A stretch of 64,000 bases of DNA, from the NCBI GenBank assembly GCA_049323435.1, contig JBMOMX010000036.1, positions 1 to 64,000 of the forward strand, read 5' to 3'. The stretch is from UBA11222 sp049323435. Lineage in GTDB: Bacteria > Pseudomonadota > Alphaproteobacteria > UBA11222. The notes beneath the pieces were generated by a model, which searched no databases, had not been told where the DNA came from, and worked only from the letters and a program-made list of their open reading frames with translations. Both the position numbers and the translations under genes were made by a program. Within the stretch, counting starts at the first letter, position 1. Each line of letters starts with the position of its first letter. Below, one piece after another: positions 43,338-51,948 of the stretch.

Positions 43338-44906
43338 ATGGCCATGATCAGCAAGGCGAGCAGCACTTTACTCTTTGACGGATCCGACTGGAATTTTCCC
43401 ACGTTGGAAAAAACCTATAAGGCGATTGAGGAAATCGCTTTGCAGGATCTGGGGCTTGATGTTTATCGCAACCAGATTGAAATCATATCGTCCGAGCAGA
43501 TGCTGGACGCCTATTCCTCTGTCGGCATGCCGCTAATGTATCAGCATTGGTCGTTTGGCAAGCGTTTCGCCCGTGATGAAATGCTCTATCGCAAGGGCTA
43601 TCAGGGGCTGGCCTATGAGATAGTGATCAATTCCAATCCCTGCATCAGCTACAATATGGAAGAAAACACCATGCCGATGCAGACGCTGGTAATGGCGCAT
43701 GCCGCATTTGGCCACAATCATTTTTTCAAGAACAATTATCTGTTCCGTCAATGGACCGATGCAGACGGCATTCTGGAATATTTGCAGTTCGCAAAAAGCT
43801 ATATCGCCAAGTGCGAAGAAAAGCATGGCGTCAGGGCAGTGGAGGAAATTCTCGATGCGGCCCATGCGCTGATGGATCATGGCGTGTTCCGTTTTCGCAG
43901 GCCGCCGCCATTGTCAACCCGCGAGGAAGAAAGCAAGCGCCGCCTTCGAGAGGAATATGAGGCCCGCACATTCAATGATTTATGGCGCACATTGCCCTCC
44001 AGGGGCAAGGACGCCGCCATGAGCGAAAGCGAAGAGGAATTTCAGCGCCGCCGCAAGCTGCTTAAGCTGCCGCAGGAAAATATTCTGTATTTTCTGGAAA
44101 AATTCAGCCCGGTTCTGGAAACCTGGCAGCGCGAGCTGTTGCGTATCGTGCGCACCATTGCCCAGTATTTTTATCCGCAAAAACAGACCAAGGTGATGAA
44201 TGAAGGCTGCGCTTCATTTGTGCATTATTACATTGCCAATACGCTGTACGATCAGGGCCGCATCACCGAGGGGGCATTGCTGGAAATTCTGCACAGTCAT
44301 TCCAGCGTAGTCATGCAGCCTGCCTATGATGATCCGCGCTATAGCGGTATGAACCCTTATGCGCTGGGCTTTGAAATGATGTGCGACATCAAGCGCATCT
44401 GCACCGAGCCGGCGGATGAAGACCGGGAATGGTTTCCGGACCTGGCGGGCAGCGGCGACTGGCGCGCGGCGCTGCGTTATGCCTGGGCCAATTACCGCGA
44501 TGAATCTTTTATCCTGCAATATCTCAGCCCGCATCTGATGCGCAAATTCCGCATGTTCCTGATCACCGATAATGAAAATGAAAGCCAGTACAAGGTGTCG
44601 GGCATTCATGATGCGGCCGGCTTTCGCAAAGTGCGCGCGGCGCTCGCGCAATCCTATGAAATTGGGCGGATTGATCCTGATATTCAGGTGGTGGATGCCG
44701 ATTTAAAGGGCGACCGCCGCCTTACCCTGCGGCATCTGGCCCTGGACAGAATTCCGCTGGACACCAAAGATCGTGATCAGTCGCTCAAACATTTGCGGCG
44801 GTTATGGGGTTATGATGTCAGCATTGAAAGCGTCGACCGGGATAGCGGCGCCCTGATTTCCGAAGCCCTGCTCACCAGCGACAGGCTGGAGACGAGCATC
44901 CGGTAA
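43338..44906 (+). CDS. spoVR: SpoVR family protein (YcgB-like)
   Basis: A 522-residue protein of the SpoVR/YcgB family, named for a spore-cortex role in Bacillus but widespread in non-sporulating bacteria as part of the PrkA-YeaH-SpoVR stress module. Recognisable segments are the HNHFFKNNYLFRQWTDADGI stretch near residue 130, MNEGCASFVHYY near residue 285 and the C-terminal LTLRHLALDRIPL. Biochemistry is unknown. The start could be 43338 or the ATG at 43344. Confidence 0.94.
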   Translation: MAMISKASSTLLFDGSDWNFPTLEKTYKAIEEIALQDLGLDVYRNQIEIISSEQMLDAYSSVGMPLMYQHWSFGKRFARDEMLYRKGYQGLAYEIVINSNPCISYNMEENTMPMQTLVMAHAAFGHNHFFKNNYLFRQWTDADGILEYLQFAKSYIAKCEEKHGVRAVEEILDAAHALMDHGVFRFRRPPPLSTREEESKRRLREEYEARTFNDLWRTLPSRGKDAAMSESEEEFQRRRKLLKLPQENILYFLEKFSPVLETWQRELLRIVRTIAQYFYPQKQTKVMNEGCASFVHYYIANTLYDQGRITEGALLEILHSHSSVVMQPAYDDPRYSGMNPYALGFEMMCDIKRICTEPADEDREWFPDLAGSGDWRAALRYAWANYRDESFILQYLSPHLMRKFRMFLITDNENESQYKVSGIHDAAGFRKVRAALAQSYEIGRIDPDIQVVDADLKGDRRLTLRHLALDRIPLDTKDRDQSLKHLRRLWGYDVSIESVDRDSGALISEALLTSDRLETSIR

Positions 44907-44912
44907 TCCCCG

Positions 44913-44948
44913 GCCCTCACCCCCGCGGGAGGGGGTCAGGGTGAGGGC
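44913..44948. terminator. Inverted repeat between convergent spoVR and gltA
   Basis: GCCCTCACCC (44913-44922) and GGGTGAGGGC (44939-44948) form a perfect 10-bp stem around a GC-rich centre. Its place between two convergent genes suits a bidirectional terminator, but there is no T-run; it may instead be a third type of dispersed palindrome. Confidence 0.4.
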
Positions 44949-44997
44949 AAGAGCGATGAAGTCCGCTCACAAATTGCAATGATTACGCAAGCTGGGC

Positions 44998-46347
44998 TTA
45001 TTTACGCGTGGCTATTGGCACATATTTGCGTTCTTTTGATCCCAGATAAAGCTGACGGGGGCGGCCGATTTTTTTACCCTTGTCGGTGATCATCTCATTC
45101 CATTGCGCCACCCAGCCGACCGTGCGCGCCACGGCGAAAATCACCGTGAACATGGAGGGCGGAAAGCCCAGCGCGCGTTCAATAATGCCGGAATAGAAAT
45201 CGACATTGGGATAGAGCTGACGGTCGATGAAATATTTGTCGTTCAACGCAATTTTCTCAAGCTCCATCGCGATCTGCAACAGCGGATCATGCTTGATGCC
45301 CAGCACGCCCAGCACTTCGTGACAGGTTTTGCGCATGACCGTCGCGCGCGGGTCGTAATTCTTGTACACCCGGTGGCCAAATCCCATCAGCTTGCTGTGG
45401 TCGTTCTTGTCCTTGGCGCGGGAGATAAATTCTCCAATCTTGTCAACCGAGCCAATGGATTGCAGCATGTTCAGCGCCGCTTCATTGGCGCCGCCATGAC
45501 TGGGCCCCCACAGGCTGGCGATGCCCGCCGCGATACAGGCGAAAGGATTGGCTTCCGAAGATCCCGCCAGGCGCACGGTTGAGGTCGATGCATTCTGTTC
45601 ATGATCCGCATGCAGAATGAAAATGCGGTCCATGGCGCGCGCAATGACCGGGTTGACCTTGTATTCTTCCGCCGGAACGGAAAAGCACATATGCAGGAAA
45701 TTTTCCGCATAGCTGAGCTCGTTGCGCGGATACACGAAAGGCTGTCCCAGAGAATATTTATAGGCCAGCGCCGCAATGGTCGGCATTTTGGCGATCATCC
45801 GGTAACTTGCGACCATGCGCTGATGCGGGTCGTTAATATCGGTCGAGTCATGATAAAATGCCGACAGGGCGCCAACCACGCCGCACATTACGGCCATCGG
45901 ATGGCTGTCGCGGCGAAAGCCCCGGAATACGGTGATGATCTGTTCATGCAGCATGGTGTGCATGGTGATGTCATGGACGAATTTCGCCTTTTGCTTTTTG
46001 TTCGGCAGTTCGCCATTCAGCAGCAGATAGGAAGTTTCCATGAAATCGCTTTTCATGGCCAGTTCGTCAATGGAATAGCCGCGATGGCGCAGAATGCCAG
46101 CGTCTCCGTCAATATAGGTAATTTGAGAATCGCAGCTTGCGGTAGAGGTGAAACCCGGATCATAGGTAAACATTCCGGTTTCTGCATACAGCTTGCGCAC
46201 ATCAATGACGCTGGGTCCTTCGCTGCCATGCATAACCGGCAGTTCCAGTGTCTTGCCGCCATAGTTAAGGGTGACCGAGTTGATTTTCTTTGCCGCAGCC
46301 GGTGCCGCCTTCGGTGTAGCCTTTGCAGTTGTTTTTGCCTTGCTCAT
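44998..46347 (-). CDS. gltA: Citrate synthase, type II
   Basis: Condenses oxaloacetate and acetyl-CoA. The 449 residues include the NADH-sensitive-type N-terminal domain, FACIAAGIASLWGPSHGGAN (catalytic His), MGFGHRVYKNYDPRA (second His/Arg) and the catalytic Asp region VDFYSGII. The N-terminus carries an extra 20-residue Ala/Lys/Pro/Thr-rich stretch (AKTTAKATPKAAPAAAKK) before the usual beginning. AAGGAG lies 6 nt before the ATG at 46347. It follows gltX on the same strand with a 116-nt gap. Confidence 0.97.
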   Translation of the reverse strand: MSKAKTTAKATPKAAPAAAKKINSVTLNYGGKTLELPVMHGSEGPSVIDVRKLYAETGMFTYDPGFTSTASCDSQITYIDGDAGILRHRGYSIDELAMKSDFMETSYLLLNGELPNKKQKAKFVHDITMHTMLHEQIITVFRGFRRDSHPMAVMCGVVGALSAFYHDSTDINDPHQRMVASYRMIAKMPTIAALAYKYSLGQPFVYPRNELSYAENFLHMCFSVPAEEYKVNPVIARAMDRIFILHADHEQNASTSTVRLAGSSEANPFACIAAGIASLWGPSHGGANEAALNMLQSIGSVDKIGEFISRAKDKNDHSKLMGFGHRVYKNYDPRATVMRKTCHEVLGVLGIKHDPLLQIAMELEKIALNDKYFIDRQLYPNVDFYSGIIERALGFPPSMFTVIFAVARTVGWVAQWNEMITDKGKKIGRPRQLYLGSKERKYVPIATRK

Positions 46348-46391
46348 CCATAACTCCTTGTTGCGGTGGTCTGTATTGCCCATATCACGAC

Positions 46392-46453
46392 ACTATCGCG
46401 CAATTATTAATCATATATATGTTGCGCTGCACAAGATAGTATCGCAAGCGATA
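46392..46453 (-). promoter_or_regulatory. Nested inverted repeats in the gltA upstream region
   Basis: ACTATCGCGCAA (46392-46403) pairs with TTGCGC (46422-46427) and GATAGT (46435-46440) across an AT-rich centre. TATCGC-AA-GCGATA (46440-46453) adjoins it. The block lies 45-106 nt before the gltA ATG and may be an operator or leader structure. Confidence 0.35.
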
Positions 46454-46463
46454 AAAGATTCAA

Positions 46464-47888
46464 TTAGTCACTTTGGCGGTCACTCTGGTCATGGATACGG
46501 GCGAGGCTTTCTTTTTGGCCTAGGCTTAACAAAACGTCAAAAATTCCCGGTGATGTGGTGGAACCCGTCAGCGCGGCGCGCAATGGCTGGGCCGCCTGGC
46601 CCAGTTTCATGCCATTTGCCCCGGCAAATTCCCGTATACAGGCCTCGATGGTTTCGGCTGTCCAGTCATTCAGGACCGCCAGCGCCGCCGCCAGCCCTTT
46701 CAGGCGGGTGCGCGCCTCCGGCGTCAGCAATCTGGCGGCCGCTTCTTCCAGCGCCAGTGGCCGCTCTGCAAACAAAAAGCCGGCATTTCTGGCAAGCTCC
46801 ACCAGATTGGTGGCGCGTTCCTTCAATCCGGGCAGGGCGATTTCCAGCCGCGCACGGCCCGCTGCATCCACCGGCTTGCCATTCAGCCGGGCAAGGGTTT
46901 GCAGCAGTTCGGGCAACAGGGCCTCGGGCGGCATTTCGCGCATATATACGCCATTCAGATTTTCCAGTTTGGCAAAATCAAACCGCGCGGCGGATTTGCC
47001 AATGCCCGCCAGATCGAACCAATGGATGGCCTGTTGCGTGGAAATGATTTCATCATCGCCATGCGCCCAGCCCAGCCGCAACAGATAGTTGCGCATCGCG
47101 TCGGGCAGATAGCCCATATCGCGATAGGCATCGACGCCCAGCGCGCCATGACGTTTGGACAGTTTTGCGCCATCCGGCCCCAATATCATTGGCAGATGCG
47201 CAAATACCGGCGCAGTCCAGCCCATGGCGTGATAAATCTGCAATTGCCGCGCCGTATTGGTGAAATGATCATCGCCCCGGATCACATGGCTGATCGCCAT
47301 GTCATGATCATCGACAACCACCGACAGCATATAAGTGGGCGTGCCATCGCTGCGCAGCAGAACGAAATCGTCCAGTTGCATATTGCTGAAACTGACTTTT
47401 CCCAGCACCTGATCATCGACGATGGTCTCGCCGGTTTGCGGAACCTTGAGGCGCACTACGGGCGGAACGCCGGCGGGCGCATCGGATGGGTCGCGATCGC
47501 GCCACATGCCGTTATAGATGGGCGGCTTGCCCTCCGCGCGGGCGGTTTCACGCATGGCTTCCAGCTCTTCCTGGGTGCAATAGCAATGATAGGCCTTGCC
47601 GGCAGCCAGCAACTGGCGCGCCACTTCGGCATGGCGTTCACGCAGGGCAAACTGAAAAATCGGCGGCGCGTCCGCCTCCAGCCCCAGCCAGGCCATGCCC
47701 TCTATAATGGCGTCGATGGCCGCCTGAGTGGAGCGTTCCCGGTCCGTATCCTCGATGCGCAACAGAAATCTGCCGCCATGATGGCGTGCAAACAGCCAGT
47801 TGAACAGCGCCGTGCGCGCCCCGCCAATATGCAGAAAGCCGGTGGGCGAGGGCGCAAAACGGGTAATGATGGGCCGTGTATCTGACAT
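46464..47888 (-). CDS. gltX: Glutamate-tRNA ligase
   Basis: Class I aminoacyl-tRNA synthetase charging tRNA-Glu, and in organisms without GlnRS also tRNA-Gln. The 474 residues show the HIGH-type motif (FAPSPTGFLHIGGART near residue 12) and the KMSKS-type loop KLSKRHGA near residue 243. The helical anticodon-binding C-terminal domain is normal in length. It is read leftward with gltA downstream and comEC divergent. Confidence 0.96.
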   Translation of the reverse strand: MSDTRPIITRFAPSPTGFLHIGGARTALFNWLFARHHGGRFLLRIEDTDRERSTQAAIDAIIEGMAWLGLEADAPPIFQFALRERHAEVARQLLAAGKAYHCYCTQEELEAMRETARAEGKPPIYNGMWRDRDPSDAPAGVPPVVRLKVPQTGETIVDDQVLGKVSFSNMQLDDFVLLRSDGTPTYMLSVVVDDHDMAISHVIRGDDHFTNTARQLQIYHAMGWTAPVFAHLPMILGPDGAKLSKRHGALGVDAYRDMGYLPDAMRNYLLRLGWAHGDDEIISTQQAIHWFDLAGIGKSAARFDFAKLENLNGVYMREMPPEALLPELLQTLARLNGKPVDAAGRARLEIALPGLKERATNLVELARNAGFLFAERPLALEEAAARLLTPEARTRLKGLAAALAVLNDWTAETIEACIREFAGANGMKLGQAAQPLRAALTGSTTSPGIFDVLLSLGQKESLARIHDQSDRQSD

Positions 47889-47973
47889 GAAGCGGGCGAT
47901 TCCAGTAAGGGGTTGCTTAATGCCAGCATGCTTAGCACACTTGCAGGCCAGGGGTTAAGTAGAGGGATTGCAG

Positions 47974-50163
47974 GTGGCGGTGGGACGGCTCGCGCCGGGA
48001 ATGCGCACGCATATTCAGCTGCGGCTTGCGGCGCTGATTGTTGCAGGCTTGCGGCTATACACAGGCATTCGCGAGAATTTTCTGGCTGACCGCGCGCGTT
48101 GGGCGCTGTGGGCGCCGGTATTATTGTCTGGCGGTATCGGGATTTATTTTGCTCTGCCGCAGGAACCGGTTCGCATCGCGGGATTGGTTGCGGTGATTTT
48201 GCCGGCGCTATGCGTTTTTATTAGCCGCAACCGGCCGGGCATACAGCTTTTATGCATCTGCCTGATGCTGATCGCCGCCGGGTTCGGCGCCGCGCAATGG
48301 CGCAGTTTCACCCGTGATGCGCCGCTGATTGCGAAACGGCTGGGGCCGGTAAATATTACCGGACAGTTGATTGCGCTGGAACGCCAGGACAATGGGGTGC
48401 GCTATCTGATTGCGCCAGATATGATTACGGGTCTGACGCCGGAACATTTGCCGGCCCGCATCCGCCTGCGTCTAAGCGGCAAGGAACGGGCCGATGCCAG
48501 CCTTAAGGCGGGCGATCAGGTGCAATTGCGTGCGGTGCTGCTGCCGCCGCCCGGGCCGGTTACGCCGGGCGGGTTTGATTATGGCCGGATGCTGTGGTTT
48601 GAGCGCATCGGCGCGGTGGGCTTTATTATATCTGCGCCACAGCTTTTGGATATGCCGCGCCAGGATGGGCTGATGCAGGACGCCGGGTTGCGCCTGACGG
48701 CGCTGCGCGACCGGCTGACGGCGCGGATTATCGCCGCCATTCCCGGCAATGCGGGCGTGATGGCCGCCGCCATGATGACAGGCGACCGCGCGGCCATATC
48801 CGATGACGTGAACACCGCCATGAAAAATTCCGGCCTGGCGCATCTGATTTCGATTTCCGGCCTGCATATGGGCATGGTGGCGGGCATATTGTTTTTTTCG
48901 CTGCGCGCCCTGCTGGCATTGATCGAGCCGGTGGCGCTGCGCTATCCGGTCAAAAAATGGTCGGCGGCGTTTGCGCTGTCCGGGGCCTTTTTGTATCTGC
49001 TGATTTCGGGAGCCTCGATTCCGACACAGCGGTCGTTTTTCATGACGGGACTGGTGCTGACTGCGGTGATGCTGGACCGCACGGCGATTTCCATGCGCAC
49101 CATCATGCTGGCCGCCAGCGTGATCGTGCTGATGGCCCCGGAAAGTCTGTACAGCGCCAGTTTTCAGATGTCGTTCGCCGCCGTGATTGCCCTGGTGGCG
49201 CTGTATGAGAATTTCAGCAGGCAATTATCCATCAGCACAAGTGAGGATGGATGGATGCGGCGGGCCGCAAAATATGTTCTGGCCATGCTGGCCACCAGTC
49301 TTGTTGCGGGGCTTGCCACCGCGCCATTTGCGGCGTTTCATTTCAACCGTTTTACCGTATACGGATTATTGGCCAATATGCTGGCGGTGCCGCTGACCGG
49401 CGCGGTCATCATGCCCGGCGCCGTCGCCGCTTTTATCCTGATGCCATTTGGGCTGGAGCGGCTGGCGCTGTGGCCTATGGGCTGGGGCGTGCAAGCGGTG
49501 ATCAGCATCGCGCAATGGGTTGCAGGGCTTCCCGGCGCCGTTTTGGCGGTGGGACAGGCGCCGGACGCCGTATTGCTGCTGATTGCGGGCGGCGGGCTGT
49601 GGCTGTGCCTGTGGGAGCGAAGCTGGCGCTGGGCGGGGCTGGCGCTGGTTGCCATCGGCTTGATGATGTGGATGGGCGCCGCGTCATTCCGCCCGGATAT
49701 TATGGTGGAAGGGCAGGGCCGCCTGATCGGCGTGCGCAATGACGCGGGCAATCTGATTGTAAACAGTGCAACATCCGCCCGGCATACAGGGTCCGAATGG
49801 GCCAATCAGGAGGGCCTGACGGGACAGCTGCTGACGGTCAAGGATGATCCGCTTGCCGCCTGTGATAGTCAGGGCTGTCTGTTTACAGCGGGCAATGGGG
49901 AGGTGATAGCTTTTGTGCGCAATGCCGCTGCGCTGGAAGAAGATTGCGCAAAGGCCAGTATCGTGATCGCCAGCATCTCCGCGCATCAGTGCAAAGGCCC
50001 GCGTCTGGTGATTGATGCGCCAGATTTATATTACGGCGGCGGTCATGCGCTATGGATCACCTCTGATACTGTTCGCATCGAAACAGTCGCGCAAAAACGC
50101 GGGCTGCGCCCCTGGGTGCCGGTAATTGAATTGAAATTGCAGGCTGGTTCTACACTGCGGTGA
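47974..50163 (+). CDS. comEC: ComEC/Rec2-family competence protein
   Basis: A large inner-membrane DNA-translocation channel protein of about 729 residues. An N-terminal DUF4131-like region with an OB-like fold is followed by the multi-helix Competence domain (HLISISGLHMGMVAGILFF near residue 290). The C-terminal part (after residue 540) is short and lacks a complete metallo-beta-lactamase motif set such as HxHxDH, which occurs in many alphaproteobacterial members. GTG at 47974 has AGAGGG 7 nt upstream; TTG at 47968 and ATG at 48001 are alternatives. lexA, its usual downstream neighbour, is absent. Confidence 0.9.
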   Translation: MAVGRLAPGMRTHIQLRLAALIVAGLRLYTGIRENFLADRARWALWAPVLLSGGIGIYFALPQEPVRIAGLVAVILPALCVFISRNRPGIQLLCICLMLIAAGFGAAQWRSFTRDAPLIAKRLGPVNITGQLIALERQDNGVRYLIAPDMITGLTPEHLPARIRLRLSGKERADASLKAGDQVQLRAVLLPPPGPVTPGGFDYGRMLWFERIGAVGFIISAPQLLDMPRQDGLMQDAGLRLTALRDRLTARIIAAIPGNAGVMAAAMMTGDRAAISDDVNTAMKNSGLAHLISISGLHMGMVAGILFFSLRALLALIEPVALRYPVKKWSAAFALSGAFLYLLISGASIPTQRSFFMTGLVLTAVMLDRTAISMRTIMLAASVIVLMAPESLYSASFQMSFAAVIALVALYENFSRQLSISTSEDGWMRRAAKYVLAMLATSLVAGLATAPFAAFHFNRFTVYGLLANMLAVPLTGAVIMPGAVAAFILMPFGLERLALWPMGWGVQAVISIAQWVAGLPGAVLAVGQAPDAVLLLIAGGGLWLCLWERSWRWAGLALVAIGLMMWMGAASFRPDIMVEGQGRLIGVRNDAGNLIVNSATSARHTGSEWANQEGLTGQLLTVKDDPLAACDSQGCLFTAGNGEVIAFVRNAAALEEDCAKASIVIASISAHQCKGPRLVIDAPDLYYGGGHALWITSDTVRIETVAQKRGLRPWVPVIELKLQAGSTLR

Positions 50164-50938
50164 CGCCGCCATCGACGATGAACTCCGTCCCGGTAATAAA
50201 CGCCGCCTCGTCGGACGATAAAAACACCACGGCGGCGGCGATGTCGCGCGGCGCGCCAATGCGGCCAATCGGGTGCGCATTCGCCATTAATTCGCGCATT
50301 TCATTATCGCTGCGGCGGCCGCTGGGATGGGCCATCGCCAGATTGCCCATGGGTGTATCAATCAGACCCGGGTGCACGGAATTGCAGCGTATGCGTTTTT
50401 TGGCGAATTCGAGCGCCGTGGATTTGGTGAACAGCCGCACGCCGCCCTTGGTCATGGAATAAACCGGCGCATTGCGCGATCCCACCATGCCGGCGACCGA
50501 TGAAATATTCACGATGGCGCTGCCCACAGGCGCGGTGGCGGCGCGGCGCATCATTTCGGGCGCGCAGATTTTGGTGCCCAGAAACACGCCTTCCAGATTG
50601 ATGGCGACCAGTTTGGCGAATTCCTCCTGCGTCGTCTCCAGAATGGATTTTGCAACATAGGTTCCGGCATTGTTGAGCAGAATATCCACCCCGCCATAAT
50701 TTTTCACGGCCGTGGCCACCGCATTTTCCCAATCGGCGGCGCGGGTGACATCCAGATGCACAAAACTCGCCTCAAAGCCCGCATCGCGGATTGCCTGGGC
50801 CGTGGCGGCCCCGTCCGCGTCCAGCACGTCGCCGATCACGACCTTCGCCCCATGCTCGGCCATCCGCCGTGCGCATTCGCCGCCAATGCCGCGCGCCCCG
50901 CCGCTGACAATCGCCACTTTTCCATCCACTCGGTTCAT
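50150..50938 (-). CDS. SDR-family NAD(P)-dependent oxidoreductase
   Basis: A 262-residue classical short-chain dehydrogenase. The nucleotide-binding motif is VSGGARGIG near residue 12, followed by LLNNAGTY, the catalytic Ser in ISSVAGMVGS and YSMTK. C-terminal FIVDGGVTAV is typical. Substrate is unknown; 3-alpha-hydroxysteroid or related alcohol dehydrogenases are possible. The ATG at 50938 is preferred over a 22-residue upstream extension. The 3' end overlaps comEC tail-to-tail by 14 nt. Confidence 0.92.
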   Translation of the reverse strand: MNRVDGKVAIVSGGARGIGGECARRMAEHGAKVVIGDVLDADGAATAQAIRDAGFEASFVHLDVTRAADWENAVATAVKNYGGVDILLNNAGTYVAKSILETTQEEFAKLVAINLEGVFLGTKICAPEMMRRAATAPVGSAIVNISSVAGMVGSRNAPVYSMTKGGVRLFTKSTALEFAKKRIRCNSVHPGLIDTPMGNLAMAHPSGRRSDNEMRELMANAHPIGRIGAPRDIAAAVVFLSSDEAAFITGTEFIVDGGVTAV

Positions 50939-51024
50939 GCGCTTTTTCCCTGAAATGTTGTGTTTTCTCCCAGATAGAAAAGCATTAGGCTTCTCTGGAC
51001 ACAAGCATTAGATGGGAGACGGGC

Positions 51025-51762
51025 ATGGCATTGGTGTTGCGCGAGGACAAAGAAGGCATTGCGGTTCTGACATTAAACCGGCCAGATCAGTTGAACGCCA
51101 TGAATCCGGCGCTGTTTATCGAGTTGCGCGCCCATATAGACGCCATCGCCGCGGATACGCAGGGCGTTGGCTGCGTCATCCTCACGGGTGCGGGCAAAAG
51201 CTTTTCCGCAGGCAATGATCTGCGCGCGATTGCGGCGGGCGAACGCGCGCCGTCGCGGCATTATCAGGCGGAGACCATCGAGGCGCTGGAGGCCCTGCCG
51301 CAACCCACCATCTGCGGGGTGCGCGGCAACTGCTATACCGGCGCGCTCGAACTGATGCTGGGCTGCGACATGCTGCTTGCGTCGGAAACGGCGCGTTTCT
51401 GCGACACGCATGGAAAATTCGGCATGGTGCCCTCCTGGGGCCTCAGCCAGCGGCTGCCGCGCCGCGTTGGCCTGCTCAAGGCCAAGGAAATCTCCTTTAC
51501 CGGGCGCATCATTCCGGGTGATGAGGCGGTGCGCATCGGGCTGGCCAATGCCTGCGTGCCAGATGCCGAGTTTGACGCCTATGTGATGCAGTTCGCGCGC
51601 AGCATCACCGCCAATAGCTGGCATTCGGCGCGCGGCAACAAGCTGCTGTATCAGAAAAGCCAACAGCTCGATCTGGCTGAGGGTCTGGTGTACGAGCGCG
51701 ATTCAGGCCCGGGCGTTGCCCCGGATATGGCCGAACGCGTGGCGAATTTCGGCAGGAAATAG
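51025..51762 (+). CDS. Enoyl-CoA hydratase/isomerase family protein
   Basis: A 245-residue crotonase-fold protein. It has VLTLNRPDQLNAMNPAL, the oxyanion-hole segment SFSAGNDLRAIAAG near residue 65 and VRGNCYTGALELMLGCDMLL near residue 100. The usual second catalytic Glu region reads FCDTHGKFGMVPSWGLSQRL, with the glutamates replaced, so dehydratase activity is uncertain. GATGGGAGAC precedes the ATG. It is divergent from the SDR gene, and the two may share a promoter region and pathway. Confidence 0.9.
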   Translation: MALVLREDKEGIAVLTLNRPDQLNAMNPALFIELRAHIDAIAADTQGVGCVILTGAGKSFSAGNDLRAIAAGERAPSRHYQAETIEALEALPQPTICGVRGNCYTGALELMLGCDMLLASETARFCDTHGKFGMVPSWGLSQRLPRRVGLLKAKEISFTGRIIPGDEAVRIGLANACVPDAEFDAYVMQFARSITANSWHSARGNKLLYQKSQQLDLAEGLVYERDSGPGVAPDMAERVANFGRK

Positions 51763-51806
51763 TCACCATACTGCTATTAATGAAGGTTGGATGGCCCCAT
51801 CCACTT

Positions 51807-51895
51807 TGTCACCCCGCACTTGTTGCGGGGTCCAGAGTTCCAATCTCAGTCTTTCCCTTATGACTCCTGGACCCCGGAATAAATCCGGGGTGACA
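51807..51895. repeat. Dispersed element family A, short form, copy 2 (89 nt)
   Basis: Begins TGTCACCCCGCACTTG and ends CCGGGGTGACA, so its terminal 10 bp are perfect inverted repeats. It closely matches the copy at 31190 and lies between the convergent hydratase and RusA-like genes. Confidence 0.88.
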
Positions 51896-51948
51896 GGCTG
51901 AGGATTTGGTGGACGTAAACTTGATGAATTAAACTTCAGAAAAACGGC

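Noticed and set aside
46899..47885. 328-residue plus-strand frame opposite gltX
   Set aside because: Antisense shadow over the conserved synthetase motifs.
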